A stretch of DNA of 64,000 nucleotides from Zongyangia hominis (GTDB lineage: Bacteria; Bacillota; Clostridia; Oscillospirales; Ruminococcaceae), in contig NZ_JACRTC010000002.1 of assembly GCF_014385095.1 (NCBI RefSeq), positions 321,402 through 385,401 on the forward strand. The letters run 5' to 3'. Shown one piece after another: positions 35,704 to 44,961 of this stretch; positions within the stretch are counted from its first letter, which is position 1; every line of letters starts with the position of its first letter. The notes below the pieces were generated by a model, which made no database searches, was not told where the DNA came from, and saw only the letters and a list, made by a program, of their open reading frames with translations. The position numbers and the translations under genes are program-made.

Positions 35704-37208
35704 TGGGCGTAGAATTTATTTATCCTGAGTTTGAAGTAATAAGGAATGATCATCGCTGCATTGCTTGCCGTGTATGTGAACGACAATGTGCGAACGAGGT
35801 TCATTCCTATGATGAAGATAACAAGATTATGCTCTCTGATGAGACCAAATGTGTAAACTGTCAGCGGTGCGTTGCGCTCTGCCCAACACGAGCATTGAAA
35901 ATTATTAAAAGTGATTGCCGACTCCGTGAAAACGCCAACTGGCAGGATGATACCATCAAAGAGATCTATAAACAAGCGGGCAGCGGTGGTGTATTGCTTT
36001 CCTCTATGGGTAATCCAAAGCCTTTGCCGGTATATTGGGATAAAATCCTTATAAACGCATCACAGGTGACGAATCCCTCCATCGACCCTCTTAGAGAGCC
36101 TATGGAAACCAGAGTTTTTCTTGGTAAAAAACCATCGCAGATTGAGAAGGATGAAAATGGACAGATCATTTGCAAATTCGAACCACAACTTGAGCTCTCT
36201 ATGCCGGTTATGTTCTCTGCCATGAGCTACGGATCTATCAGCTATAACGCCCATCAATCATTGGCAACCGCAGCCAGGCAGCTTGGGGTTCTCTATAACA
36301 CCGGCGAAGGTGGTCTGCACGAAGATTTTTATTGTTATGGTGAAAACACAATCGTACAGGTTGCATCCGGTCGTTTTGGTGTTCACAAGGATTATCTGGA
36401 AGCCGGTGCCGCTGTTGAAATCAAGATAGGACAAGGAGCAAAACCCGGTATCGGAGGACATCTTCCCGGCACTAAAATTGTTGGGGATGTTTCCCGTACA
36501 CGTATGATTCCCGAAGGCTCGGATGCCATCTCCCCAGCACCACATCATGATATTTACTCGATTGAGGATTTACGGCAGCTTGTTTATTCTTTGAAAGAAG
36601 CAACTGAATACAAGAAGCCTATTATTGTCAAGGTTGCTGCCGTACATAACATTTCCGCCATTGCAAGCGGTATTGCTCGAAGCGGTGCGGATATTATCGC
36701 CATTGATGGTTTCCGTGGCGGCACGGGAGCAGCCCCTACAAGAATCCGTGATAATGTGGGGATTCCGATTGAGCTTGCTTTGGCATCCGTAGACAAACGC
36801 CTCCGTGACGAGGGAATCCGAAACAATGTTTCTATTGTTGTTGGCGGTAGTATTCGCAGTTCTGCAGATGTAGTAAAAGCAGTCGCCCTGGGCGCGGATG
36901 CCTGCTATATTGCAACCGCTGCTCTCCTTGCACTTGGCTGCCACCTTTGCCGCACCTGTCAGAGTGGCAAGTGCAACTGGGGCATTGCCACACAGCGCCC
37001 CGAGCTTGTAAAACGTCTCAATCCTGAAATAGGTTGTGAACGCCTCGTCAATTTAATGAATGCTTGGCGTCATGAAATCAAGGAGCTAATGGGCGGTATG
37101 GGTATCAATTCCATCGAAGCATTAAGGGGTAACCGTTTGATGCTTCGTGGTATCGGACTAACAGACAAAGAACTTGAGATTCTCGGCATATCTCACGCCG
37201 GAGAATAA
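35703..37208 (+). CDS. gltB2: Glutamate synthase, ferredoxin-type FMN subunit (domain 2)
   Basis: A 501-residue central subunit that forms glutamate from 2-oxoglutarate and ammonia. It starts with two 4Fe-4S motifs, CIACRVCERQCANE near residue 20 and CVNCQRCVALCPTRAL near residue 55, and continues with the FMN barrel (MPVMFSAMSYGSISYNAHQS, GQGAKPGIGGHLPG, DGFRGGTGAAPTRIRDN). CHLCRTCQSGKCNWG near residue 418 supplies the cluster-binding cysteines of the synthase domain. Archaeal-type architecture. It overlaps gltB1 by one base. Confidence 0.93.
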   Translation: MGVEFIYPEFEVIRNDHRCIACRVCERQCANEVHSYDEDNKIMLSDETKCVNCQRCVALCPTRALKIIKSDCRLRENANWQDDTIKEIYKQAGSGGVLLSSMGNPKPLPVYWDKILINASQVTNPSIDPLREPMETRVFLGKKPSQIEKDENGQIICKFEPQLELSMPVMFSAMSYGSISYNAHQSLATAARQLGVLYNTGEGGLHEDFYCYGENTIVQVASGRFGVHKDYLEAGAAVEIKIGQGAKPGIGGHLPGTKIVGDVSRTRMIPEGSDAISPAPHHDIYSIEDLRQLVYSLKEATEYKKPIIVKVAAVHNISAIASGIARSGADIIAIDGFRGGTGAAPTRIRDNVGIPIELALASVDKRLRDEGIRNNVSIVVGGSIRSSADVVKAVALGADACYIATAALLALGCHLCRTCQSGKCNWGIATQRPELVKRLNPEIGCERLVNLMNAWRHEIKELMGGMGINSIEALRGNRLMLRGIGLTDKELEILGISHAGE

Positions 37209-37219
37209 GGGGTGATAGT

Positions 37220-37648
37220 ATGAAACGAGTATATGTGAATGAAGAATGGTGCCTTGGCTGCCACTCGTGTGAATATAATTGTGCCTTTGCCAACTCTGGA
37301 TTGTCTGATATGGTGAAAGCACTCAAGGGCAAAAAACTTTTTCCGAGAATCTCGGTGAACGGCAAAGACAAAATCAGTTTTGCTGTTTCCTGCCGCCATT
37401 GCGATGACCCGTTGTGTGTAAAGTGCTGTATTTCTGGCGCTTTACACATAGACGAAGGACGCGTCTGCATCGATAAAACAAAGTGTGTGGGTTGTCTTTC
37501 CTGCATGATGGCTTGTCCTTATGGAGCTCTTTCAGTTTCTGAAAACGGGACAGCGCAAAAATGTGAACTGTGCTTGGAAAACGCCTGTGGCGAGCCTGCC
37601 TGTGTTAAGGGCTGCCCCAACAGAGCAATTGTGTATGAGGAGAGGTGA
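37220..37648 (+). CDS. Polyferredoxin-type Fe-S electron-transfer protein
   Basis: A 142-residue protein like the HycB/DmsB Fe-S subunits, with four cysteine clusters in order: CLGCHSCEYNC near residue 10, CRHCDDPLCVKCC near residue 58, CVGCLSCMMACPYGAL near residue 92, and CELCLENACGEPACVKGCP near residue 117. It should carry up to four 4Fe-4S clusters. Placed between the FMN subunit and an FAD oxidoreductase, it probably passes electrons from NAD(P)H to the glutamate synthase core. Eleven bases separate it from gltB2. Confidence 0.88.
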   Translation: MKRVYVNEEWCLGCHSCEYNCAFANSGLSDMVKALKGKKLFPRISVNGKDKISFAVSCRHCDDPLCVKCCISGALHIDEGRVCIDKTKCVGCLSCMMACPYGALSVSENGTAQKCELCLENACGEPACVKGCPNRAIVYEER

Positions 37649-37652
37649 GCAT

Positions 37653-38900
37653 ATGAAACAGTATGTGATTATCGGCAATGGTATAGCCGCCGCAGGATGT
37701 ATTGAGGGCATTCGCAGTATTGACACAAAAAACCATATTGTTGTCGTTTCTAAAGAAAGTCATACTGTGTACTGCCGTCCTCTTATCTCCTATTACCTTG
37801 AAGGAAAAACGACACTTGATAAAATTGGATATCGCTCTGATGACTTCTACAAGAAATATGGATGTGAGGTTCTCTATAATGAAACAGCCATCCAAATTGA
37901 TGATGAAAACAAAGGCGTTTTAATGTCAAAAGGCGGCACGATTCCGTTTTCTGAATTATGCGTTGCTACTGGTTCATCTCCTTTTGTTCCATCCTTTGAT
38001 GGATTGAACTGTGTGAAGAACCGTTTCTCCTTTATGACATTGGATGACACCTTCGCTCTTGAAAAAGCAATTTCTCCGGAATCCAGGGTTCTCATTATCG
38101 GTGCGGGACTGATCGGATTAAAATGTGCGGAAGGTTTGCACAATCGAGTAAAAAATATAACGGTGTGCGACCTTGCAGATAAAATTCTGTCCAGCATTCT
38201 TGATGATGACACCGCCCCGATGGTACAGAAGTTTCTCGAAATGCAAGGCGTTGATTTTTGCCTGTCGGATCGTGTGGCTCGATTCGATAGAGACAAGGCC
38301 ATTATGAAAAGTGGAAAAGTCATTGATTTTGATGTTCTTGTTACCGCTGTTGGTGTGAGAGCAAACACAACTTTGGTCGCGGAAATAGGTGGAAAAGTAA
38401 ATCGTGGTATTGTTGTAAACGATGAAATGCGAACAAGCCTTGATAATGTATATGCTGCAGGAGATTGTACAGAAGGATTTGATATTTCTTTGGGTGGCAA
38501 TCGTGTGCTTGCATTACTCCCCAACGCATATATGCAGGGCTTTACCGCCGGTGTTAATATGGCAGGTGGGACTAAGATATTTGACAATGCAATCCCTATG
38601 AATTCTATTGGTTTTTTTGGCTTGCATATTATGACAGCTGGCAGTTTCATCGGTGAAAAAGATGGCGGAACAGTCTATATGCAAAAAGACGATACATCCT
38701 GTAAAAAATTCTTCGTGCGTGATGGCTTGTTGAAAGGATATATTTTGGTGGATAAGGTGGAGCGAGGCGGTATTTATACCTCTTTGATTCGAGAGCAAAC
38801 GCCCCTTGAAACCGTTGACTTTGACTTGCTGAAAGAAAACGCGAGCTTTATGGCATTTTCTTCTGAGACCCGCAGAAAAAAGTTTGGAGGTGTGGTATAA
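37653..38900 (+). CDS. NAD(P)H:FAD oxidoreductase of the glutamate synthase cluster
   Basis: A 415-residue pyridine nucleotide-disulfide oxidoreductase family flavoprotein, similar to NADH-rubredoxin or nitrite-reductase-type FAD subunits. FAD-binding IIGNGIAAAGCIEGI is at residues 5-19, the NAD(P)-binding VLIIGAGLIGLKCAEGL near residue 147, and the second FAD motif VYAAGDCTEG near residue 266. No redox-active CxxxxC pair is seen. It starts four bases after the Fe-S gene (GAGGAGAGGTGAG upstream). Likely role: oxidise NAD(P)H and reduce the polyferredoxin, in place of the usual GltD subunit. Confidence 0.85.
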   Translation: MKQYVIIGNGIAAAGCIEGIRSIDTKNHIVVVSKESHTVYCRPLISYYLEGKTTLDKIGYRSDDFYKKYGCEVLYNETAIQIDDENKGVLMSKGGTIPFSELCVATGSSPFVPSFDGLNCVKNRFSFMTLDDTFALEKAISPESRVLIIGAGLIGLKCAEGLHNRVKNITVCDLADKILSSILDDDTAPMVQKFLEMQGVDFCLSDRVARFDRDKAIMKSGKVIDFDVLVTAVGVRANTTLVAEIGGKVNRGIVVNDEMRTSLDNVYAAGDCTEGFDISLGGNRVLALLPNAYMQGFTAGVNMAGGTKIFDNAIPMNSIGFFGLHIMTAGSFIGEKDGGTVYMQKDDTSCKKFFVRDGLLKGYILVDKVERGGIYTSLIREQTPLETVDFDLLKENASFMAFSSETRRKKFGGVV

Positions 38901-38904
38901 TATT

Positions 38905-39624
38905 ATGTTATTTAATGTTAGAGGTCTTGACCACAAAACGCTGAACCAAAAGGTTCGTTCATTTGATATGGATGTAACAATATCCGAATGCTGTGGACAG
39001 CGCTTCATCGCTGCGGGTATGAAGGACAAGCATATTACAATTAACGGAATCCCCGGCAATGCACTTGGCGCTTATCTTGACGGTGCTACTATTGAAGTGT
39101 ATGGCAATGCCCAGGATGCCGTAGGAGATACTATGAATGATGGAAAAATCATCATTCACGGCAATATCGGAGATGCCGCAGGCTATGCAATGCGTGGCGG
39201 CAAAATTTATATTCAAGGGGATGCCGGTTATCGTGCCGGCATTCATATGAAAGCATACAAGGACAAGGTACCTGTTATGATTATCGGTGGAAAAGCAGGT
39301 AGTTTCCTTGGAGAATATCAAGCCGGAGGTATCATTATAGTTCTTGGACTGAGTAATAATGAGCGTAGAATTGTCGGCAATTTCCCCTGTACCGGAATGC
39401 ACGGTGGAAAAATCATTCTCAGAGGTAACACTGATCATATTACTTTTCCCAAAAATGTCTGTATAAAATCTGCAACCGATGACGATATAGAACGCATCCA
39501 ATCAGAACTCGCCGAATTCTGCAAGGTATTCGGCTACGATATAAAAGAAATAATGCGCTCAGAGTTTACTGTCGTCACACCCGACAGTAAGAACCCATAC
39601 AAGCAGATGTATGTAGCAAATTAA
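38905..39624 (+). CDS. gltB3: Glutamate synthase, GXGXG subunit (domain 3)
   Basis: A 239-residue protein equivalent to the C-terminal right-handed beta-helix of GltB. The repeating Gly pattern is clear: GNALGAYLDGATIEVYGNAQ, GDTMNDGKIIIHGNIGDAAG, MRGGKIYIQGDAGYRAG and KAGSFLGEYQAGGIIIVLG. In glutamate synthase this helix supports the amidotransferase-synthase interface and the ammonia tunnel. The ATG at 38905 lies five bases beyond the oxidoreductase stop, with TTGGAGGTG upstream. With gltB1 and gltB2 it completes the split enzyme. Confidence 0.92.
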   Translation: MLFNVRGLDHKTLNQKVRSFDMDVTISECCGQRFIAAGMKDKHITINGIPGNALGAYLDGATIEVYGNAQDAVGDTMNDGKIIIHGNIGDAAGYAMRGGKIYIQGDAGYRAGIHMKAYKDKVPVMIIGGKAGSFLGEYQAGGIIIVLGLSNNERRIVGNFPCTGMHGGKIILRGNTDHITFPKNVCIKSATDDDIERIQSELAEFCKVFGYDIKEIMRSEFTVVTPDSKNPYKQMYVAN

Positions 39625-39641
39625 AGAAAAGAGGTCATCTT

Positions 39642-40859
39642 ATGAAATATTCGAAGGACGAGGTCATGCAGTATATCAAGGAGGATGATGTAAAATTCAT
39701 CAGACTTACTTTCTGCGATGTGTTCGGAAAGCAAAAAAATATATCTATTATGCCGGAGGAACTGGATCGGGCCTTTGCATACGGCATTGCTTTCGATGCA
39801 TCTTCTATTGAAGGCTACGGAGATGAAACACATTCGGATTTGTTCCTCAAGCCGGATAGTCAGACCCTAATGGCACTTCCTTGGCGCCCGGAGCATGGTA
39901 AGGTTGTCAGGATGTTCAGCGATGTCACATATCCCTCTGGAAAGCCCTATGAATGTGATACCCGTTATTTACTTAAGAAAGCAGTGCAGGCCGCTGATGA
40001 TGCAGGGGTTTCTTTCTACTTCGGTGCAGAGCAGGAGTTTTATCTCTTTGAACTTGACCAAAACGGCAAGCCTACAAAAACTCCTTATGATGATGCAGGA
40101 TATATGGATGTAGCCCCCGAAGACAAGGGAGAAAATATCCGTCGGGAAATCTGTTTAACTTTAGAGCAAATGGGTATTCGTCCGGAAAGCTCTCATCACG
40201 AAGGCGGACCGGGACAAAACGAAATAGACTTCCGATATTCTGACCCGCTTACCGCCGCAGACAATGTTATGACCTTTCAAACTATCGTCAAAACAGTCGC
40301 TCGCCGCAACGGACTTTGTGCTGACTTTTCGCCTAAGCCGCTTGAAAATCATCCGGGCAACGGTTTCCATATCAATATGTCAATTAAGTCGAAAGACGGA
40401 AGCGATAATTTGCCTCACATGATCGCAGGAGTTCTTGAAAAAGCATCGGAAATGACAGCATTTCTCAATCCAACAGAAGAATCCTACATGCGTTTCGGAC
40501 ACAATAGAGCTCCTCGCTATATTTCTTGGTCCAGCGAAAACAGAAGTCAGCTTGTCCGCATCCCTGCGGCACACGGTGAATATCGTCGAGCGGAACTTCG
40601 GTCTCCCGACCCCACATCCAATCCCTATCTTGCTTTTGCTTTAATCATTTATGCTGGACTATATGGGATTGAGAACAAACTTGATATGCCAAAGGTGGTG
40701 GATCAGAATCTGTTCAAAGCCAATGCAGATTTAATTTCTAAATTGCAGAAGTTGCCCGATTCTTTGGATGAAGCCTGTTTGCTTGCTAAACAAAGTAAAT
40801 TTATCGCTGAACATATCCCTACTGCTGTTTTGGATATTTATTGCAGCAAATCATTATAA
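39642..40859 (+). CDS. glnA: Glutamine synthetase type I, short form
   Basis: A 405-residue GSI, about 40 residues shorter than the usual 440-470. N-terminal beta-grasp: FIRLTFCDVFGKQKNI. Catalytic domain: FGAEQEFYLFE, SSHHEGGPGQNEIDF, HPGNGFHINMS and YRRAELRSPDPTSNPYLAFA. The adenylylation-site region of GSI-beta enzymes is not present, and the C-terminal helix is abbreviated, so adenylylation control is not expected. A GGAGGTC-type site lies upstream. It is a second glutamine synthetase besides glnN, but on the rightward unit with glutamate synthase, giving a complete GS-GOGAT pair in one operon. Confidence 0.93.
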   Translation: MKYSKDEVMQYIKEDDVKFIRLTFCDVFGKQKNISIMPEELDRAFAYGIAFDASSIEGYGDETHSDLFLKPDSQTLMALPWRPEHGKVVRMFSDVTYPSGKPYECDTRYLLKKAVQAADDAGVSFYFGAEQEFYLFELDQNGKPTKTPYDDAGYMDVAPEDKGENIRREICLTLEQMGIRPESSHHEGGPGQNEIDFRYSDPLTAADNVMTFQTIVKTVARRNGLCADFSPKPLENHPGNGFHINMSIKSKDGSDNLPHMIAGVLEKASEMTAFLNPTEESYMRFGHNRAPRYISWSSENRSQLVRIPAAHGEYRRAELRSPDPTSNPYLAFALIIYAGLYGIENKLDMPKVVDQNLFKANADLISKLQKLPDSLDEACLLAKQSKFIAEHIPTAVLDIYCSKSL

Positions 40860-40889
40860 TCAAATAAATTAGATGGAAGAGGGTATTTT

Positions 40890-41474
40890 ATGAGTTTGAA
40901 AGAGCGTGTATACAGCGTTCTTGTCGTTTCCGCTTCAGAAAGTTTCAATGCGGCAACCAGAGAACTACTCCCTTCTTCCGGATATCAGCCGGTACATACA
41001 GCAACCAATGTCAGCGAAGCAAAGCGGTATATTGCGGCACGAGAATTTGATTTTGTAATTGTCAACTCGCCTTTACCGGATGAATCGGGTACTCGTTTCG
41101 CTATTGATTGCTGTCGATCGCAAACAACTGTCGTACTGATCCTCTCTCGCTCTGATGTTCACGCAGAGGTGCATGATAAAGTCGCAGAACATGGGGTGTT
41201 TACACTTTCCAAACCAACAAGCAGAAACATTTTTCTGCAGGCACTCAGTTGGATGTCCAGTGCAAGAGAGCGACTGAGAAAAATGGAACAGAAAACATCT
41301 TCTATTGAAGAACGAATGGAAGAAATCCGCATCGTGAACCGTGCAAAATGCTTACTTATCAGCGAACTGAAGATGACGGAACCGGAAGCACATCACTACA
41401 TAGAAAAGAATGCTATGGATAACTGCATTCCAAAAAAGGAAGCTGCTGAAAATATTATAAAGCTTTATTCCTGA
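40890..41474 (+). CDS. ANTAR-domain antiterminator with degenerate receiver
   Basis: A 194-residue two-domain regulator. Residues 5-120 have the receiver fold, but the phosphoacceptor position is Asn (FDFVIVNSPLPDESG) and the acidic pair after strand 1 is replaced (VLVVSASESFN); the Lys is kept (LSKPTS). Residues about 130-194 are an ANTAR RNA-binding domain after a coiled coil: MEEIRIVNRAKCLLI, KMTEPEAHHYIEKNAMDN, KKEAAENIIKLY. ANTAR proteins bind paired hairpins in leaders and prevent termination. Last gene of the gltB-glnA unit, it is the natural candidate to act on the four shared leader hairpins, probably by ligand or partner rather than phosphorylation. Confidence 0.92.
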   Translation: MSLKERVYSVLVVSASESFNAATRELLPSSGYQPVHTATNVSEAKRYIAAREFDFVIVNSPLPDESGTRFAIDCCRSQTTVVLILSRSDVHAEVHDKVAEHGVFTLSKPTSRNIFLQALSWMSSARERLRKMEQKTSSIEERMEEIRIVNRAKCLLISELKMTEPEAHHYIEKNAMDNCIPKKEAAENIIKLYS

Positions 41475-41505
41475 AATTATATATTGGTAAAAAAGAGGAA
41501 TTCTT

Positions 41506-41574
41506 ATGAAACAGACAGCATCTATTGCCTTTGTCCTCATCATAGCGATTTTGGGACTCGCTGGGTGTGCCTAA
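41506..41574 (+). pseudogene. Orphan lipoprotein signal peptide
   Basis: A 22-codon frame reads MKQTASIAFVLIIAILGLAG followed by CA and a stop, a complete lipoprotein leader with the lipobox LAGC. AAAAGAGG lies upstream. The mature part is missing and a terminator hairpin follows. The likely parent is a substrate-binding lipoprotein of an ABC transporter, lost by deletion. A functional short peptide is possible but less likely. Confidence 0.6.
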
Positions 41575-41579
41575 TTAAA

Positions 41580-41623
41580 AAATGCCCTCAAACAAGTCAA
41601 TTGACCTGTTTGGGGGCACTTTT
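41580..41623 (+). terminator. Intrinsic terminator of the rightward unit
   Basis: TGCCCTCAAACAAGTCAA (41583-41600) pairs with the next 18 bases apart from one mismatch, followed by CTTTTAT. It closes the gltB-glnA-ANTAR unit. Confidence 0.82.
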
Positions 41624-41683
41624 ATGCTTCATTTAACATTCAATGCCGTAATATTATTCGATAAACATATATGAAATTAGCAA

Positions 41684-41842
41684 TTAAGTAAGGACAAGGT
41701 AGTAATTTGTGTTTTTGGGGCGGGCAAAGATATTGTATAACTCCTGTGCCATCCGGTATACATTTCCATACTCGGTCCGCCCTCCGGCCCTCTCCCCCTG
41801 GCGCAAGAAGAATTGGGAATTGTTGACGAAAGATTGTTTCTC
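41684..41842 (-). pseudogene. Unidentified protein C-terminus relic
   Basis: Between two stops the minus strand reads FVNNSQFFLRQGERAGGRTE and then YGNVYRMAQELYNIFARPKN with the ending TNYYLVLT. The composition is protein-like and there is no start codon with a ribosome-binding site. I cannot name the family. It may be the tail of a deleted gene; chance coding is possible. It lies just downstream of the broken hybrid kinase. Confidence 0.35.
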
Positions 41843-41862
41843 CTAGTGAAGGTGGAATATCG

Positions 41863-44089
41863 CTACTCTAACAGTTCTAATATCTTCCTATACAGCATAT
41901 CCACTTCAATAGGCTTCGCAATATGGCCGTTCATTCCCGTCGCCAGCGCCGCCGCCTCATCCTCGCGAAAAGCATTCGCTGTCATTGCGAGAATTGGTAT
42001 ATGATCTGCATCCTCACGATCGACCGATCGTATGGCTCTGGTTGCCTCGTATCCATCCATGATCGGCATTTGTATATCCATTAATATAACGTCGTAATAA
42101 CCATTTGGGGAGGCACTGAATTTGTCAACCGCCTCTTTTCCGTCGCTTGCACATTCGATTTCAGCGCCGGACGCTTTTAGAATCTCCACTGCGATTTCCT
42201 GGTTCAGCTCATTATCCTCCACCAAAAGAAAACGCTTTCCCTTAAATAATACAGCCGAGGCTTTGGATTCCTCCCTCACAACGCTTTCTTGACAAATCAC
42301 AGATGACAAAACCTGGTAGAAAGTAGATTCGAACAGTGGCTTGGCAATAAAAGCGTTCACTCCAGCCGCTTTTGCCTCGTGCTCGATTTCACTCCAATCA
42401 TATGCCGAGATGATAATAACCAGTATATCCGGCCCCAGTTCCTCACGGATTCGCCGGGTTACTTCTATACCATCCATATCCGGCATTTTCCAGTCTATAA
42501 GACATACATTATAATCGCGATATTCCTCATGGGCCCTTAATACCATCTGTACAGCTACACTGCCGTGCTGAACCCAGTCAGCATCAATCCCCATTCTTTT
42601 CAGCAGCATGCTCGCATGGGTACAGGCCCCCTCATCATCGTCCACTACCAATACCTTGAGATTTTCCAAATCGCTGTTTTCCCGCTCTTCTTTTTCTTCG
42701 GGAACTTCAACCGGCAATTCCACCGTAAAAGCAGTGCCTTCCCCCTGCTTGCTTTTTACGTAAATAACACCGCCCAGGATACCGACCAAATTCTTAGTGA
42801 TCGCCATGCCCAACCCAGTGCCGCCGTATTTCCTGGATACGGTGCCGTCTTCCTGCTCAAACGGAGTGAAAAGATGCTGCAGGAATTCTTCACTCATGCC
42901 AATACCGCTGTCTCCACTTTAAATGTAAGCCTGGTCTTCCCATTTTTCACTGGCGCCTGACTTACGCTCAGGCGTATGGTACCTCCTGCAGGGGTGAATT
43001 TTACTGCATTTGAGAGCAGATTGAGCAAAATCTGATTGATCCGGAGGGAGTCCCCGATCACAGTGTCTGATACCATGCTATTGAATTTACATTCAAACGC
43101 ACTCCCCTTAGCAGCCGCCTGGGAGTAGATCGCCGGAACGAGCGTTTCAAACATCTGCGGCAGCTCAAAAGGTTCTTTATTTGCGGTGAGCTTTCCCTCC
43201 TCTATTTTTGACATATCAAGAATGTCATTGATCAGCGATAGCAGATGCTTTGAGGAAAATGCTATTTTGGACAAGCAATCCTTTACCCTGTCCTTATCCT
43301 CCAGATTCGCTCCTGCAATTGTGGTCATACCCACAATGATGTTCATAGGCGTCCGGATCTCATGCGACATGCGGGAAAGAAAATCCTTTTTGGCGTTGCT
43401 TGACTGCTGTGCGAGAAAAAGGGCATCCTGCAGCTCATGTTCCCTTGAGATCAGCATTTCTATATTACGCCGCTCCTGCCTGTTTGACAGGATTGTCAAC
43501 CCAATTGTTGAAAATGCAATTATCAGAGAAACGATTGTTGCCGTAACCCCAGATCTCTGCACCTGTTCCTTCAAACTATATATCTTGGCATCCGCAAAAT
43601 TGATAATTGTCGTTAGGCAGTCGCTGACTTGGTCATAGAAGGATATACATTCATATCCATGTAATTCTGGATCTCATCCGCCGAATGGTCATCCGCATAG
43701 CTGCACGCCTTTGTCTGAACTGTGATCAGAGTATCCATTGCGCTCCTGAGGGCGTCCACATCCGAGGCTGGCCCCAAATACAGTTCACGAATCGTGTCGA
43801 TCGCTTCATTCTGCATATCGTAACGCGCCCGGAAAAAGGATTCCTTATCCGTTTTTGATTGGAAATCATGTGTCAGAAGTATGCCGGAAAAACTTTTCAT
43901 GTCCCATAAGCGTGAGCGCATTGCCCTTGCGTTGTTTGATACAGTATATGGATGTTCATACATTCTCTGGGCATTTTTATTCATTCCATAAGAAATTGAA
44001 ATGCTGATCCCAGAAAAGATAAAGGCGGCAATGCAGATGAGCAATGATACCTTTGATAGTTTCAATGGCGCTTTTTTGTCTCTATTCAT
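41863..44089 (-). pseudogene. Hybrid sensor histidine kinase broken by two single-base frameshifts
   Basis: Three consecutive minus-strand frames make one kinase. 44089-43613: N-terminal helix (LLICIAAFIFSGISISISYG) and extracellular four-helix sensor. About 43621-42894: second membrane helix, HisKA with LSRMSHEIRTPMNIIVGM and the first part of the ATPase domain (NQILLNLLSNAVKFTPAGG). 42897-41863: rest of the ATPase (GGTGLGMAITKNLVG) and two receivers with phosphoacceptor Asp in VCLIDWKMPDMDG and VILMDIQMPIMDG. One missing C near 43618 (MT to QVSDCL) and one missing G near 42908 (VE to DSGIGMSEE) would restore a single frame. Two sequencing errors could mimic this. Confidence 0.85.
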
Positions 44090-44213
44090 CGTACCAGACT
44101 ACATATTCTCTCATAATTTTATATAACACTTGATTCTTCACTATCGCACGTGGCTTCATAGCATTCGGAGGTGATCCTAGTCGGAGTCCGGCTTGTAAGC
44201 GCAGCTGCTCAAG

Positions 44214-44961
44214 CTACTCTTCTTTCTGGCTGTCCCACAGCAGAATCTTGGAACGAAACAAATTCAGCCTGTCCTCAATCAATGACTGCCACAGCCCCGC
44301 AAATGCAGCCAAATGATCTGTTATAGATTGAATCAACGAAATTTTCAACTTTCGAGTAGACCCCGCTATAATAAGAATCCATCTTCTGCTTGATTTCATC
44401 GGCCTTCACTATTGAGAAACGCCCATCCTCCAGGCAATTGTCTGGTCCATATTCTTCATCCGGATAAAAATAATTTAAATATCGCAAGAGCTGCCAATAA
44501 AGGCTGCTCATCAGTCTGTTATTTAATGTATTAAGCGCATCATCATATAGCTTTGTCGCTTCAAACATCATCAGGTCCCGCTTCCCGTGCATGCTGTCTG
44601 GCGGACTCAGCTCAATTTTCTTTATCCCCTTCTCCCAGACCGGAGAAAACAGAAATGGTCCCCATTGATTAATATCCCGAAGCCCATCACTTCTGGGGAC
44701 AAAATACTTCACGGCATTTTCCTTGAACATTTTGGGGTTCCCTTGATAAATAACCCTCGCCATTCTTCGCTGTTCTGTTTTTATGTATCCTTTTTCTTCC
44801 AGCTTATTTAAAGCGGCCTGAACTGTATTCCGGGCTAATCCAAATGAAGCACAGAGCTGCGACACCGACTTCAGTTGATCGCCGTATTTGTAAATACCAA
44901 AACAAATACGCGATTCATAGTACTCATAAATCAGCTCACTCAATACATTGTCTTTTTCCAT
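44214..44961 (-). pseudogene. GntR-type winged-helix regulator, probably frameshifted near its end
   Basis: From 44961, residues 1-70 form a GntR-type winged helix: YESRICFGIYKYGDQLKSVS, then LCASFGLARNTVQAALNKLE. A longer helical C-terminal domain of unknown ligand follows (NTLNNRLMSSLYWQLLRYLN). The frame stops at 44275 with a Cys-rich, out-of-character tail (SFGCICGAVAVID), while the overlapping frame to 44214 reads ITDHLAAFAGLWQSLIEDRL and ends LFRSKILLWDSQKEE, which looks like the true ending. A single frameshift near 44320 would join them. The 228-residue product could still be functional. Confidence 0.6.
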
